Shown piece after piece: positions 8,444 to 16,101 of a stretch of 30,913 bases of DNA (position 1 is the first letter of the stretch; every line of letters starts with the position of its first letter). The stretch comes from an uncultured Rhodanobacteraceae bacterium (GTDB lineage: Bacteria > Pseudomonadota > Gammaproteobacteria > Xanthomonadales > SZUA-5). Under the pieces are notes generated by a model. It did no database searches. It saw only the letters and a program-made list of their open reading frames with translations, and was not told the DNA's origin. Made by a program: the position numbers and the translations under genes. Location: contig CALEZI010000096.1 in assembly GCA_937928755.1 (NCBI GenBank), positions 1 through 30,913 of the forward strand. Reading direction: 5' to 3'.

Positions 8444-10957
8444 ATGGCAGGTTTTGGTTCGGGCGCAGATCACCCCGGTTATCCATTGTTGGAACGCCTC
8501 ATCTTCGGTAACCGCGGCGTGGTACTTGCTGTATTCGCGTTGATCACGCTGGGTTTTCTGCTTGCGGCGAGTCAATTGCGCATCGATGCGGGTTTCCGCA
8601 AGCAGTTGCCGTTGCAGCACGAGTACATGCAGACCTTTGTCGATTATGAAGCCGAGTTCGGCGGCGCCAATCGGGTGTTCGTCGCGCTGATCGACAAGAG
8701 CGGCAACATGTTCAACAAGGAGTTCTTCACCGCACTGGAGTCGGCTACCGAAGCGGTGAAGGCGATCCAGGAGGTCGATCCGGCGCGCGTGCGATCGGTG
8801 TTCACGCCCAACACGCGCTTCGTCGAAATCGTCGAGGGCGGTTTCGCTGGTGGCAACGTGATTCCGTCGGACTTCTCGACGACCGTGGCGGACTTCAATC
8901 CGAGCGCCGACGACTTCGAACTTATCCGAACCAATATTGTCAAGGCTAATATTGTCGGACGCCTGGTCGCAAAAGATTTTTCCGGCGCCATGGTGCAGGC
9001 GGAACTGATTCCCGAAACGGCGGCACCCGACGGCAAACTGGACTACCAGGCCATCGGCAACAAGCTCGAGGCGATCCGCACACAACTCGAGAACGACAAA
9101 GTCACGGTCCACATCATCGGCTTCACCAAGGTCATAGACGACATTGCCGACGGCGCGCGCTCGGTCATGTATTTCTTCTTCGCGACGATTCTGTTCACCT
9201 GGTTGCTGCTGTTCATTTACTCGACTTCGTTCAAGCTGGCGACGTTGACGGTGGCGGCCGCATTCGTGGCCGTGATCTGGATGCTCGGGGCATTGCGCCT
9301 GATGGGCTTCGGCATCGACCCGATGAACATGCTGACGCCATTTCTGATCTTCGCGATCGCAGTCAGTCATGGCGAGCAGATGATCAACCGCTATCGCGGC
9401 GAGATCTTCTTTGGCGGACTCGAGGAAGGCACCCCGGAAGAACTGCAGTCGCGCAAGGGCGTGCCTTCCGAAGAAGCCGCGATCCGCGCATTCCGGCGCC
9501 TGTTGATCCCCGGCTCGGTGGCTTTGGCGGCGGGTTGCATCGGCTTCGGCACCATCTTGCTGATTCCGGTGAAGATGATCTTCGAACTGGCGGTGACTGC
9601 TACGGTCGGCGTTTTCCTGACCATCTTCACCAACCTGATCCTGTTGCCGATCCTGTTGTCCTATACCAAGCTGTCGAATCTGCCACGCAAACGTGCTTAT
9701 CGATTGCGCCAGATCACCGCCTTCGATCACATCTGGTTGTTCCTGACCCGATTCAGTCGGCCCGGGACCGCGGCCGTGGTGATCGTGCTCGGGTTGACGG
9801 TGTGGTTTTTCGCCCATCAGCATGCCGAAAAGATGATGGTCGGCGATGCCGCGGATGGCGTGGCTGAATTGCGTCCGGAAGCGCGCTACAACCAGGACGC
9901 GCGTCTGATCACCGAGCGCTTTGCGCTTTCCACCGACATCATCAACATCATTGCCGAAGTCGGTCCCTTTGCCTGTACCGAGAGCTACGCGGCGATGGAG
10001 ACCATCGACCGCTTCGCGTGGCACATGCAGAACACGCCGGGCGTGCAGCAGGTCGTTTCGTTGGCGGACGTGGGGCGCATCGTCACCGCGGGCTACAACG
10101 AAGGCAGCCTCAAATGGCGCACCATCCCGCGCAACACCGAAGTGATGCGGCAGAGTCTGTCGGCCGTCGAGACCGATTCCGGATTGCTTGACGCCGCCGA
10201 GTGTCGGGGCATGCCGATCATCGTCTTCACCGAGGACCACAAGGCCGAAACGATCACTACCGTGGTCGATGCGGTGAAGAAGTTCCGCAGCGAAAATGGC
10301 GTCTACGATGTCAACTTCCGCGTTGAGCGGACGGCTGCCGAGGAAGCGGCCGCCGCCAACGGCGAAGATTACCGTACCGACCAGGTCAACTTGCGCCTCG
10401 CCACCGGCAGTGTCGGCGTTGCCGCGGCGATCAACGAGACCGTCAGCGCGCTGGAAAAGCCGATGTTGTACCTGCTCTACGCTGCGGTGTTCCTGATGTG
10501 CATCCTGAGCTTCAAGAATCCCCTGGCTGCGGCGTGCATCGTGTTGCCGTTGATTCTGGTGACGGCTCTCGGTGAGGCGCTGATGGTCGAACTGTCGATC
10601 GGACTCAAGGTCAATACCCTGACGGTGGTGGCGCTCGGCGTCGGCATCGGCGTCGATTACGCGATCTACATCTTCGCTCGCATGCGTGAACTGATGCTGC
10701 AGGGCAAGGGACTCAGCCAGTCCTACTTCGAGGCACTGAAGACCACCGGCATCGCGATCTTCTACACCGCACTGACGCTGGCGGTTGGCGTGGCAACGTG
10801 GATCTTCTCCGAGCTGAAGTTCCAGGCCGACATGGGTCTGATGCTGACCTTCATGTTTGTGGTGAACATGATCGCGGCCATCGTGTTCTTGCCGGCACTC
10901 TGCCGCTGGCTGCTGCGCCCGTTCGAGAAGTCCGACTGGGTACCGCCGAAGAGCTGA
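8444..10957 (+). CDS. MMPL/RND family inner-membrane transporter
   Basis: This 837-residue permease has the duplicated RND build. A first helix lies at about residues 25-43, followed by a large periplasmic loop and helices near 241-262, 267-290, 296-316, 353-375 and 383-406. The second half has a helix near 442-457, another periplasmic loop, and helices near 676-715, 726-747, 770-790 and 800-822. The second half carries the GVDYAI motif (Asp738) typical of the proton-relay helix; the equivalent first-half helix reads AVSHGEQM (His309, Glu311). It belongs to the predicted exporters of the RND superfamily (COG1033-like), relatives of HpnN and MmpL. GGGAG is 6 bases before the ATG. It follows the BNR gene by 13 bases and closes the cluster at a hairpin. 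Direction and substrate of transport are unknown. Confidence 0.9.
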   Translation: MAGFGSGADHPGYPLLERLIFGNRGVVLAVFALITLGFLLAASQLRIDAGFRKQLPLQHEYMQTFVDYEAEFGGANRVFVALIDKSGNMFNKEFFTALESATEAVKAIQEVDPARVRSVFTPNTRFVEIVEGGFAGGNVIPSDFSTTVADFNPSADDFELIRTNIVKANIVGRLVAKDFSGAMVQAELIPETAAPDGKLDYQAIGNKLEAIRTQLENDKVTVHIIGFTKVIDDIADGARSVMYFFFATILFTWLLLFIYSTSFKLATLTVAAAFVAVIWMLGALRLMGFGIDPMNMLTPFLIFAIAVSHGEQMINRYRGEIFFGGLEEGTPEELQSRKGVPSEEAAIRAFRRLLIPGSVALAAGCIGFGTILLIPVKMIFELAVTATVGVFLTIFTNLILLPILLSYTKLSNLPRKRAYRLRQITAFDHIWLFLTRFSRPGTAAVVIVLGLTVWFFAHQHAEKMMVGDAADGVAELRPEARYNQDARLITERFALSTDIINIIAEVGPFACTESYAAMETIDRFAWHMQNTPGVQQVVSLADVGRIVTAGYNEGSLKWRTIPRNTEVMRQSLSAVETDSGLLDAAECRGMPIIVFTEDHKAETITTVVDAVKKFRSENGVYDVNFRVERTAAEEAAAANGEDYRTDQVNLRLATGSVGVAAAINETVSALEKPMLYLLYAAVFLMCILSFKNPLAAACIVLPLILVTALGEALMVELSIGLKVNTLTVVALGVGIGVDYAIYIFARMRELMLQGKGLSQSYFEALKTTGIAIFYTALTLAVGVATWIFSELKFQADMGLMLTFMFVVNMIAAIVFLPALCRWLLRPFEKSDWVPPKS

Positions 10958-10963
10958 ACCCTG

Positions 10964-10994
10964 CCGCGTGCCCTCCGGCATGGAGGGCACGCGG
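10964..10994 (+). terminator. Strong hairpin after the MMPL gene, probable terminator
   Basis: A perfect 13-bp stem CCGCGTGCCCTCC / GGAGGGCACGCGG with loop GGCAT begins 7 bases after the stop codon. No T-tract follows, so it may act with Rho or as an mRNA 3'-end protector. Its TGCCCTCC/GGAGGGCA arms recur in the repeat at 29048-29126. Confidence 0.6.
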
Positions 10995-11101
10995 TCGAGC
11001 GCGCTGCACGCCCTCCCAGGTGCGCCGATTGGCGCAGCAATCCTGTGGGGGCCCTGCCTGGTGCCTTGTGCCCGCACACGGGGAGCTGTACCTGGTTCCT
11101 T

Positions 11102-11155
11102 CTCCCCGCAAGCGGGGAGCCATTCTTTGATTCCTCTCCCCGCAAGCGGGGAGAG
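11102..11155. repeat. Two REP-like palindromes CTCCCCGC-AA-GCGGGGAG
   Basis: The 18-base palindrome occurs at 11102-11119 and again at 11136-11153, 16 bases apart. The second copy extends to a 10-bp stem (11134-11155). Paired extragenic palindromes of this kind are typical of REP/BIME elements in gammaproteobacteria. Confidence 0.75.
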
Positions 11156-11384
11156 TGGTTCCGCAGGGCCCGGATGAGGGGGACTGCTGACGAAGCGATG
11201 GCTCCTTCAGATGAGCCCTCACTCGTCACCTGCGGTGAAACCCTCCCGGATTCCAGTTTGATCAGTCGACTGGGTTCCGACGGTCGCGCGTTGACCGCAT
11301 GCCCATGCGTGACAGGTTCGTAGCGCGAACATGCGCAACGGCAGGGGCAACCGGGAGGCACACTGAGACGCAACGGCCTGCTGT

Positions 11385-12160
11385 GTGTGGTCTTCTTTCC
11401 TGGTCGTGCCCTCTTGCCCGACGCGGAAACGAGCCGCCCGCTGGGACGGCAATGGATGGGCCGCTCTTGGAGCGGGCATCGATGGAACCGTTCTCGATTT
11501 CGTCGAACACGAGGACAGTCTGATCGCCGTTGGGCGGTTCCGCGGTGGCAACGGGGCGTTTTCCCGCGGCGTGGCGCGCTGGACAGGCAGTGGCTGGGAA
11601 GCACTCGGCGCCGGACTGGCTCGGGAAGGCTATGCGGTCACCGTGTTCGAGTCGCAGATTGTCGCTGCCGGACCCCAGGGGAGCGACGGCAACGGCGACC
11701 CCACCAGCCGCGTCGTGCGCTGGGACGGTGCCAACTGGATTCCGATGGGAAGCGACTTCGGCGGCGACGTCTACGACTTGATCGTCTTCAACGGCGAACT
11801 GATCGCCGCCGGCTATCTCAGGTACTCGGGTGCAGTCGTGCTCGAGAACGTTGCGCGCTGGAGCGGCAGTGCCTGGGTACCCTTCGGGCCCAGACCGCTC
11901 GGATCGGTGTCCGCGATGATCATCCATGACGGGCAACTGGTCCTTTCCGGATATGACCCCTTCGGCGTCGACCCGCACAACGCCGTACGCTGGGATGGCC
12001 GAGGGTGGCAATCGCTGGGAACCAGGCCGAGCTACGAAATGCCGGCGCTGGCCGTCCTCGACAACGTGCTTTACGGCAGCAGCGGCTTTAGCGCTTCACC
12101 GTCGGGCAACAGCGTTTTTCGTTGGGATGGCAGCAGCTGGATTGCATTGCCGGGCTTGAA
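11385..12160 (+). pseudogene. Truncated propeller-repeat protein, decayed at both ends
   Basis: The frame encodes about five or six repeats of roughly 45-50 residues, each opening with a motif like RWDGNGWAALGAG (variants RWTGSGWEALGAG, RWDGANWIPMGS, RWSGSAWVPFG, RWDGRGWQSLGT, RWDGSSWIALPG) and a following L-I/V-A-x-G strand. This is the pattern of secreted kelch-like or repeat-rich surface proteins. There is no signal peptide, start codon or ribosome site in this frame; a hydrophobic leader-like stretch (NGLLCVVFF) appears just upstream in a different frame, hinting at a frameshift. The recognisable repeats stop at about 12160, and the frame then runs without a stop through the antisense strand of the next gene. 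I read it as the remnant of a longer gene. Confidence 0.65.
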
Positions 12161-12622
12161 TCAGTGCTCGGCCTTGCCGAACAGCGGTACCAGCGACCAG
12201 AGTTTCGATAACGAAAAGGTCGGCGTGAGTTTGCGGACAGAACGTTCGGCCGGATCGGGCAGCGCAGGTTCCGGTGTTGTGCTGCCGCGCACCGCCTCGC
12301 GACCAAAGCCCTCCTTTCCGAGCCGCGCGGACTCCAGTGCGAATCGGTCCCAGCGCAGAAAATGGGCTTCGGGGACAAAGATCCACTCCATGCTTGGCAC
12401 GTCGCGGCCGAGCGGATCCCAGTAACGCGCACCGGGCAGCGCGGATGCCTGTAGCCGGGTACGCCCGCGCATGCGGAAGGCAACACCGTCAAAACAGTAA
12501 ACGATGAATGCATGCCCTTTGATCATCGCGCAGGGTTTGCCGTAGAGGTATCCGACAGACGCCTCGTGGGTGCGCACGAGGTAGTCGCAGATGGTGTCGT
12601 AGCGCGTTCGCGCGTTGGCCAT
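12161..12622 (-). CDS. Hypothetical protein, TfoX N-terminal-like
   Basis: This 153-residue protein has an ATG at 12622 preceded by AGGGGGA 7 bases upstream. Its core (residues about 20-100) has the layout of TfoX/Sxy N-terminal-like proteins: a YLYGKPCAMIKGHAFIVY strand pair, then LPGARYWDPLG and a WIFVP-AHFLRW segment near residues 80-100. Small proteins with this layout are common and mostly uncharacterised. The last 45 residues are a low-complexity tail (TTPEPALPDP...) that abuts the broken propeller gene, so the 3' end may have been altered by the same rearrangement. It is divergent from pxpB. No firm function. Confidence 0.7.
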   Translation of the reverse strand: MANARTRYDTICDYLVRTHEASVGYLYGKPCAMIKGHAFIVYCFDGVAFRMRGRTRLQASALPGARYWDPLGRDVPSMEWIFVPEAHFLRWDRFALESARLGKEGFGREAVRGSTTPEPALPDPAERSVRKLTPTFSLSKLWSLVPLFGKAEH

Positions 12623-12779
12623 GATCAGTTCCCCCTGGGACGGATCGTAACGCAAAGCACGGTTCGATTTCTTCAATCTGCGCGAAGGAATTTCACCTGC
12701 AGCCCGGATTGCATCGTCGACGGATGCGCCCGCAAAGATTGTTGCCGTAGTCCACGTTTGCGGTGAAATACTCCGGCGT

Positions 12780-13442
12780 ATGGAATACGAATGCTGGCCC
12801 ATGGGTGATTCGGCATTGTTGCTGCGATTCGGCAGCAATATCGACCCGCTGGTGAACGCCACCGTGCATAACGCGGCGGCGGCGCTGACGGCGGCGAAGT
12901 TGCCGGGTGTGCGCGAGATCGCGCCGAGTTATGCGGCGCTCGTGCTTGTGCTGGATCTGTTGCAACTGCAGCGCGCAGGTGGTGTCGAGGGACTGCAGCA
13001 ACGAATCCGGCAGACGCTGGCGTCCATCACTGGTGTTGCGCCCGAAGCAGCCCGCAGCGTTGAAATTCCGGTTCGATATGGCGCGGCCGACGGGCCCGAT
13101 CTCGGGGCTGTTGCCGACGCAGTGGGACTGAGCATCGCAGACGTGATCGAAGTCCATGCCGGGGTGGAGTACCAGGTTGCCATGCTCGGCTTCCTGCCCG
13201 GATTTCCCTACCTGCTCGGATTGCCCGAGTGCCTGCACATTCCCCGGCGCAGCAGCATCCGTTCCCATGTGCCGGCGGGCTCGGTGGCAATCGCGGGCGC
13301 TCAGGCGGGAATCTATCCGGGGGATTCGCCGGGGGGCTGGCACCTGATCGGACGGACCGGGTGCCGCCTGTTCGATGCCACGTCGCAGCAGCCTGCCTTG
13401 CTGCTGCCGGGCGATCGCGTGCGCTTCGTGCCGGTGCGCTGA
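12780..13442 (+). CDS. pxpB: 5-oxoprolinase subunit PxpB
   Basis: This 220-residue protein is the PxpB (KipI/YbgJ) subunit of ATP-dependent prokaryotic 5-oxoprolinase, which opens pyroglutamate to glutamate in the cytoplasm with PxpA and PxpC. Seen directly: an N-terminal MGDSALLLRFG segment (residues 8-18), then the conserved GFLPGFPYLLGLPE, VPAGSVAIAGAQAGIYPGDS and PGGWHLIGRTGCRLFD blocks in the second half, all classic for the cyclophilin-like carboxyltransferase CT_C_D domain. The ATG at 12780 has no strong ribosome site; it gives a family-typical N-terminus. It is followed 3 bases later by pxpC. Some relatives act as sporulation-kinase inhibitors in Bacillus, which is unlikely here given the full pxp set. 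Confidence 0.94.
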   Translation: MEYECWPMGDSALLLRFGSNIDPLVNATVHNAAAALTAAKLPGVREIAPSYAALVLVLDLLQLQRAGGVEGLQQRIRQTLASITGVAPEAARSVEIPVRYGAADGPDLGAVADAVGLSIADVIEVHAGVEYQVAMLGFLPGFPYLLGLPECLHIPRRSSIRSHVPAGSVAIAGAQAGIYPGDSPGGWHLIGRTGCRLFDATSQQPALLLPGDRVRFVPVR

Positions 13443-13445
13443 GTC

Positions 13446-14429
13446 ATGCTTGAACTGCAACGCATCGCCCCGCTCAGCAGCGTGCAGGACGCCGGGCGTT
13501 TCGACGGGCGACATCTGGGCGTACCGCAATCGGGACCGCTGGATCAGTGGTCGCATGCCGTCGCCAACGTGCTGGTCGGCAATCGACCACAGGCTGCGGC
13601 GATCGAGATCGGTACCGGGCGCAGCCAGTTGCGTTTCGATGCGCCCGCGGTCATCGCCATTACCGGCGCGCGCATGCCGGTGCATTCGCGCGGTGCATCG
13701 TTGCCGCTCTGGCGACCACTGGCGGTCGCGGCTGGCACGCTGTTGACCATCGAGCCGGCATTGCTTGGCGCGCGCGGTTACCTCGCGGTGGCCGGTGGCT
13801 GGTTGACCGCTCCGGTGCTCGGCAGTCGCAGCGCGCAGATGCGCGGTGAAGGTTTTCCGCGATTGTTGCGGCGCGGCGATTGCCTGCCGTTTTCGCCGAC
13901 CGCCAGCGCGCAGTGGCCGGCCTTGCCGCTGCCGGATGCCAACCAGGCGCCGAGAATTGCGCCGTGGTGGGCCGACGGCGAGCCACTGCTCGATCTTGGT
14001 GCTCTTGCCGCCCTGCGGGTCATCGATGGCAGCCACTTGTCGCTGCTGCGCGATCGACGTGCGCTTTACCTGCAGGATTTCGAACTGACCAATGCGGCCA
14101 ACCGCATGGCGGCGCCGCTGCGCGGCCAGCCGCTGCTGGTTGAGGACGCCGCGGCACTGGTCAGTGAAGCGGTGGTGCCGGGGACTGTGCAATTGCCACC
14201 CGACGGACAGCCGGTGATCCTGTTGGCCGAGGCGCAGACAGTGGGCGGTTACGCGCGCATCGCGCATGTCGCGAGCATCGACATCGCGCGACTTGCACAA
14301 CGTCGCCCCGGTTCGCGAATCCGCTTCGAGCCGATCAGCGTGGCAGCGGCCCAGCGCCTGTGGATCTGGCGCCAGGAGCGCCTGATGCGCCTGAGTATCG
14401 CGGCGCTGGCAAGGCTGCTGGGCCGGTAG
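13446..14429 (+). CDS. pxpC: 5-oxoprolinase subunit PxpC
   Basis: This 327-residue protein is the PxpC (KipA/YbgK) subunit of 5-oxoprolinase, with a biotin-dependent-carboxyltransferase-like CT_A_B domain. The diagnostic opening is SSVQDAGRFDGRHLGVPQSG (residues 11-30) followed by PLDQWSHAVANVLVGN; an ARGYLAVAGG block and a C-terminal LLAEAQTVGGYARIAHV block also match. The ATG lies 3 bases after the pxpB stop, implying translational coupling. Between this gene and pxpA lie 245 bases that include a dispersed repeat, unusual because the subunits are commonly adjacent. Confidence 0.94.
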   Translation: MLELQRIAPLSSVQDAGRFDGRHLGVPQSGPLDQWSHAVANVLVGNRPQAAAIEIGTGRSQLRFDAPAVIAITGARMPVHSRGASLPLWRPLAVAAGTLLTIEPALLGARGYLAVAGGWLTAPVLGSRSAQMRGEGFPRLLRRGDCLPFSPTASAQWPALPLPDANQAPRIAPWWADGEPLLDLGALAALRVIDGSHLSLLRDRRALYLQDFELTNAANRMAAPLRGQPLLVEDAAALVSEAVVPGTVQLPPDGQPVILLAEAQTVGGYARIAHVASIDIARLAQRRPGSRIRFEPISVAAAQRLWIWRQERLMRLSIAALARLLGR

Positions 14430-14458
14430 CACATCGCTTCGATCGGACTGGAAGAGCC

Positions 14459-14508
14459 ATGGACGCAAGGGACGCAAAGGAAAGCAGAAAGGACGCAAAG
14501 CAGGGCGA
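14459..14508 (+). repeat. GGACGCAAAGGAAA repeat fragment in the pxp operon
   Basis: Within the 245-base gap between pxpC and pxpA, GGACGCAA-type units occur at 14461, 14470 and 14490. The core GGGACGCAAAGGAAA is identical to that at 20303-20317. Only one arm of the inverted element is present here; the rest of the gap (14509-14674) shows no gene. Confidence 0.65.
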
Positions 14509-14674
14509 TGAACGGAAGAGCTTATGGAGGGCCAAATTCCTCGCATATCCGGACGACTCACGGGCCGTGCCAGCTCGTTCTCGCAGGACAATCCAGGGAC
14601 TCCGCCGCATCGCAGATTTCTGGACCTTCGCCAACCACAGCGGTGATGATCAGCGGACTTGATGGGGACCTTCG

Positions 14675-15430
14675 ATGCGTGATCGCTGTGATCTGAATGC
14701 CGACCTCGGCGAGAGCTTTGGTGCCTGGCGCATGGGCGACGACGAAGCGCTGCTGGCGCAGATCAGCTCTTGCAACATTGCCTGCGGTTTCCATGCTGGC
14801 GATCCGCTGACGATGCAGCGCACCGTGGCGGCCGCGGTGCGTCTCGGCGTGGCGATCGGTGCGCATCCGAGCCTGCCTGACCTGGTCGGTTTCGGTCGTC
14901 GCGAGATGCGTGTTTCGGCGGAGGAATTACAGGCGTTGACGGTGTACCAGTGCGCGGCGTTGGACGGTTTCGCGCGCGCCGCCGGAGCGCGTTTGCAGCA
15001 TGTCAAGGCGCATGGCGCGCTCTACGGGATGCTGGCGCGTGACCGGCCATTGGCGACCGCCTTCGTGGCCGCCGCGGCCAGCCTCGATCGCTCGCTGGCA
15101 ATCGTCGGGCCGCCGGTCGGCGCCGTGCGCGATGCAGCTCTGGCTGCGGGCATGCGTTATCTGCGCGAAGGTTTTGCCGATCGCGGTTATCTGGCGGATG
15201 GCGCTTTGGTCCCGCGTGATCGGACGAGGGCGCAGCTGGAACTGGCCGATGCACGTGCGCAAGGACTGCGGCTGGCGCGCGGCGAGTCGATCCGCGCCGT
15301 GGACGGCAGCGTGCTGCAGCTCGACATCGACACCTTGTGCCTGCATGGCGATGGCGCCGAGGCGTTGGAACTGGCGCGGCAACTGCGCGCCGATCTCGAT
15401 CGGGGCGGCATCGCCGTGCGGGCGCCGTGA
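14675..15430 (+). CDS. pxpA: 5-oxoprolinase subunit PxpA (LamB/YcsF family)
   Basis: This 251-residue protein is PxpA, the LamB/YcsF-family subunit of 5-oxoprolinase. The opening DLNADLGESFG (residues 6-16), SSCNIACGFHAGDP (about 32-45), GAHPSLPDLVGFGRREM (about 62-78), VKAHGALYGML (about 109-119) and DRGYLADGALVPR (about 169-181) are all family blocks. Length matches the usual 245-255. GGGGA is 6-7 bases before the ATG. The stop codon overlaps the GTG start of the DUF969 gene (GTGA), so downstream genes are translationally coupled. Confidence 0.95.
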   Translation: MRDRCDLNADLGESFGAWRMGDDEALLAQISSCNIACGFHAGDPLTMQRTVAAAVRLGVAIGAHPSLPDLVGFGRREMRVSAEELQALTVYQCAALDGFARAAGARLQHVKAHGALYGMLARDRPLATAFVAAAASLDRSLAIVGPPVGAVRDAALAAGMRYLREGFADRGYLADGALVPRDRTRAQLELADARAQGLRLARGESIRAVDGSVLQLDIDTLCLHGDGAEALELARQLRADLDRGGIAVRAP

Positions 15431-16101
15431 CCGCCGCCACCTGGTGGGCGCTGATACCGGTCGCCGTCGTCGTGCTCGGTTTTGCGTTGCGCCAGCATCC
15501 GGCGCGTGTGGTGCTGTTTGCCGCACTCAGCGCCGGTCTGGTCGGTGGCCTTGGCGTCATCGGCTTGCTGGAGACGCTCGGCAGTGGTTTTCTGAATGCG
15601 CGATACCTGCTGCTGATCGTGCTGGCGTTGCCGGTAATCGCGCAGGTGGAAGCGCATGGATTGCGGGTACTGGCCAAACGCGTGGTGGGCGGTTGGCGCG
15701 GCGCGCGTCCGGGGCGCCTGCTGCTCGCTTATCTCGCTTTGCGCCAGGGCTCGGCTGCGCTCGGTTTGACCAGCCTCGGCGGTCACGCGCAGATGGTGCG
15801 GCCGCTGGTGGCGCCGATGGCGGAGGCCGCCGCCGAACAGGAGGCGCAAGGACTGGACGCAGGCGAGCGCGAGCGCGTGCGCGCGCTGTCGGCAGCCACC
15901 GACAATGTCGGCCTGTTTTTCGGCGAGGACTTGTTCCTGGCCTTCGGCGCGGTGCTGCTGATGCAGGCCTTCTTCGCCGAGCGCGGCATCGAGCTGGCGC
16001 CGCTGGAAATCGCGTTGTGGGGAATCCCGACCGCAATCCTCGCATTCGCCATCCACGGTGCGCGTCTGCTGTGGCGTGATCGCCAGCGGAGCCGGCAATG
16101 A
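15427..16101 (+). CDS. DUF969 family membrane protein
   Basis: This 224-residue multi-span inner-membrane protein matches DUF969. The GTG at 15427 overlaps the pxpA stop by 4 bases, which decides the start. Hydrophobic helices occur at about residues 5-20, 25-45, 55-72, 95-115, 160-185 and 195-215. The central GSAALGLTSLGGHAQMVRPLVAPMAEAA block and the SAATDNVGLFFGEDLF block are the conserved polar parts. DUF969 and DUF979 genes occur as neighbours beside pyrrolidone-carboxylate peptidase and 5-oxoprolinase genes in diverse bacteria. The pair is therefore a candidate pyroglutamate or small-peptide transporter, but this is not shown. Confidence 0.85.
   Translation: MTAATWWALIPVAVVVLGFALRQHPARVVLFAALSAGLVGGLGVIGLLETLGSGFLNARYLLLIVLALPVIAQVEAHGLRVLAKRVVGGWRGARPGRLLLAYLALRQGSAALGLTSLGGHAQMVRPLVAPMAEAAAEQEAQGLDAGERERVRALSAATDNVGLFFGEDLFLAFGAVLLMQAFFAERGIELAPLEIALWGIPTAILAFAIHGARLLWRDRQRSRQ

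Larger units (their letters stand above)
10958..11384. other. Intergenic region rich in palindromes
   Basis: This stretch follows the MMPL gene and holds no convincing gene. It contains a perfect 13-bp hairpin (10964-10994), two copies of an 18-base palindrome (11102-11155) and then a featureless stretch up to the decayed propeller gene. Confidence 0.6.

Noticed and set aside
8423..11077. 884-codon minus-strand open frame opposite the MMPL gene
   Set aside because: Antisense shadow: Gln/His/Arg-rich with no domain, while the plus frame has clear MMPL motifs and helices.
11262..12011. 249-codon minus-strand frame opposite the propeller remnant
   Set aside because: No family features; the plus strand holds the WDGxxW repeats.
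12693..14591. 632-codon minus-strand open frame across pxpB and pxpC
   Set aside because: Covers two well-conserved genes in antisense and has low-complexity Arg/Gln composition.
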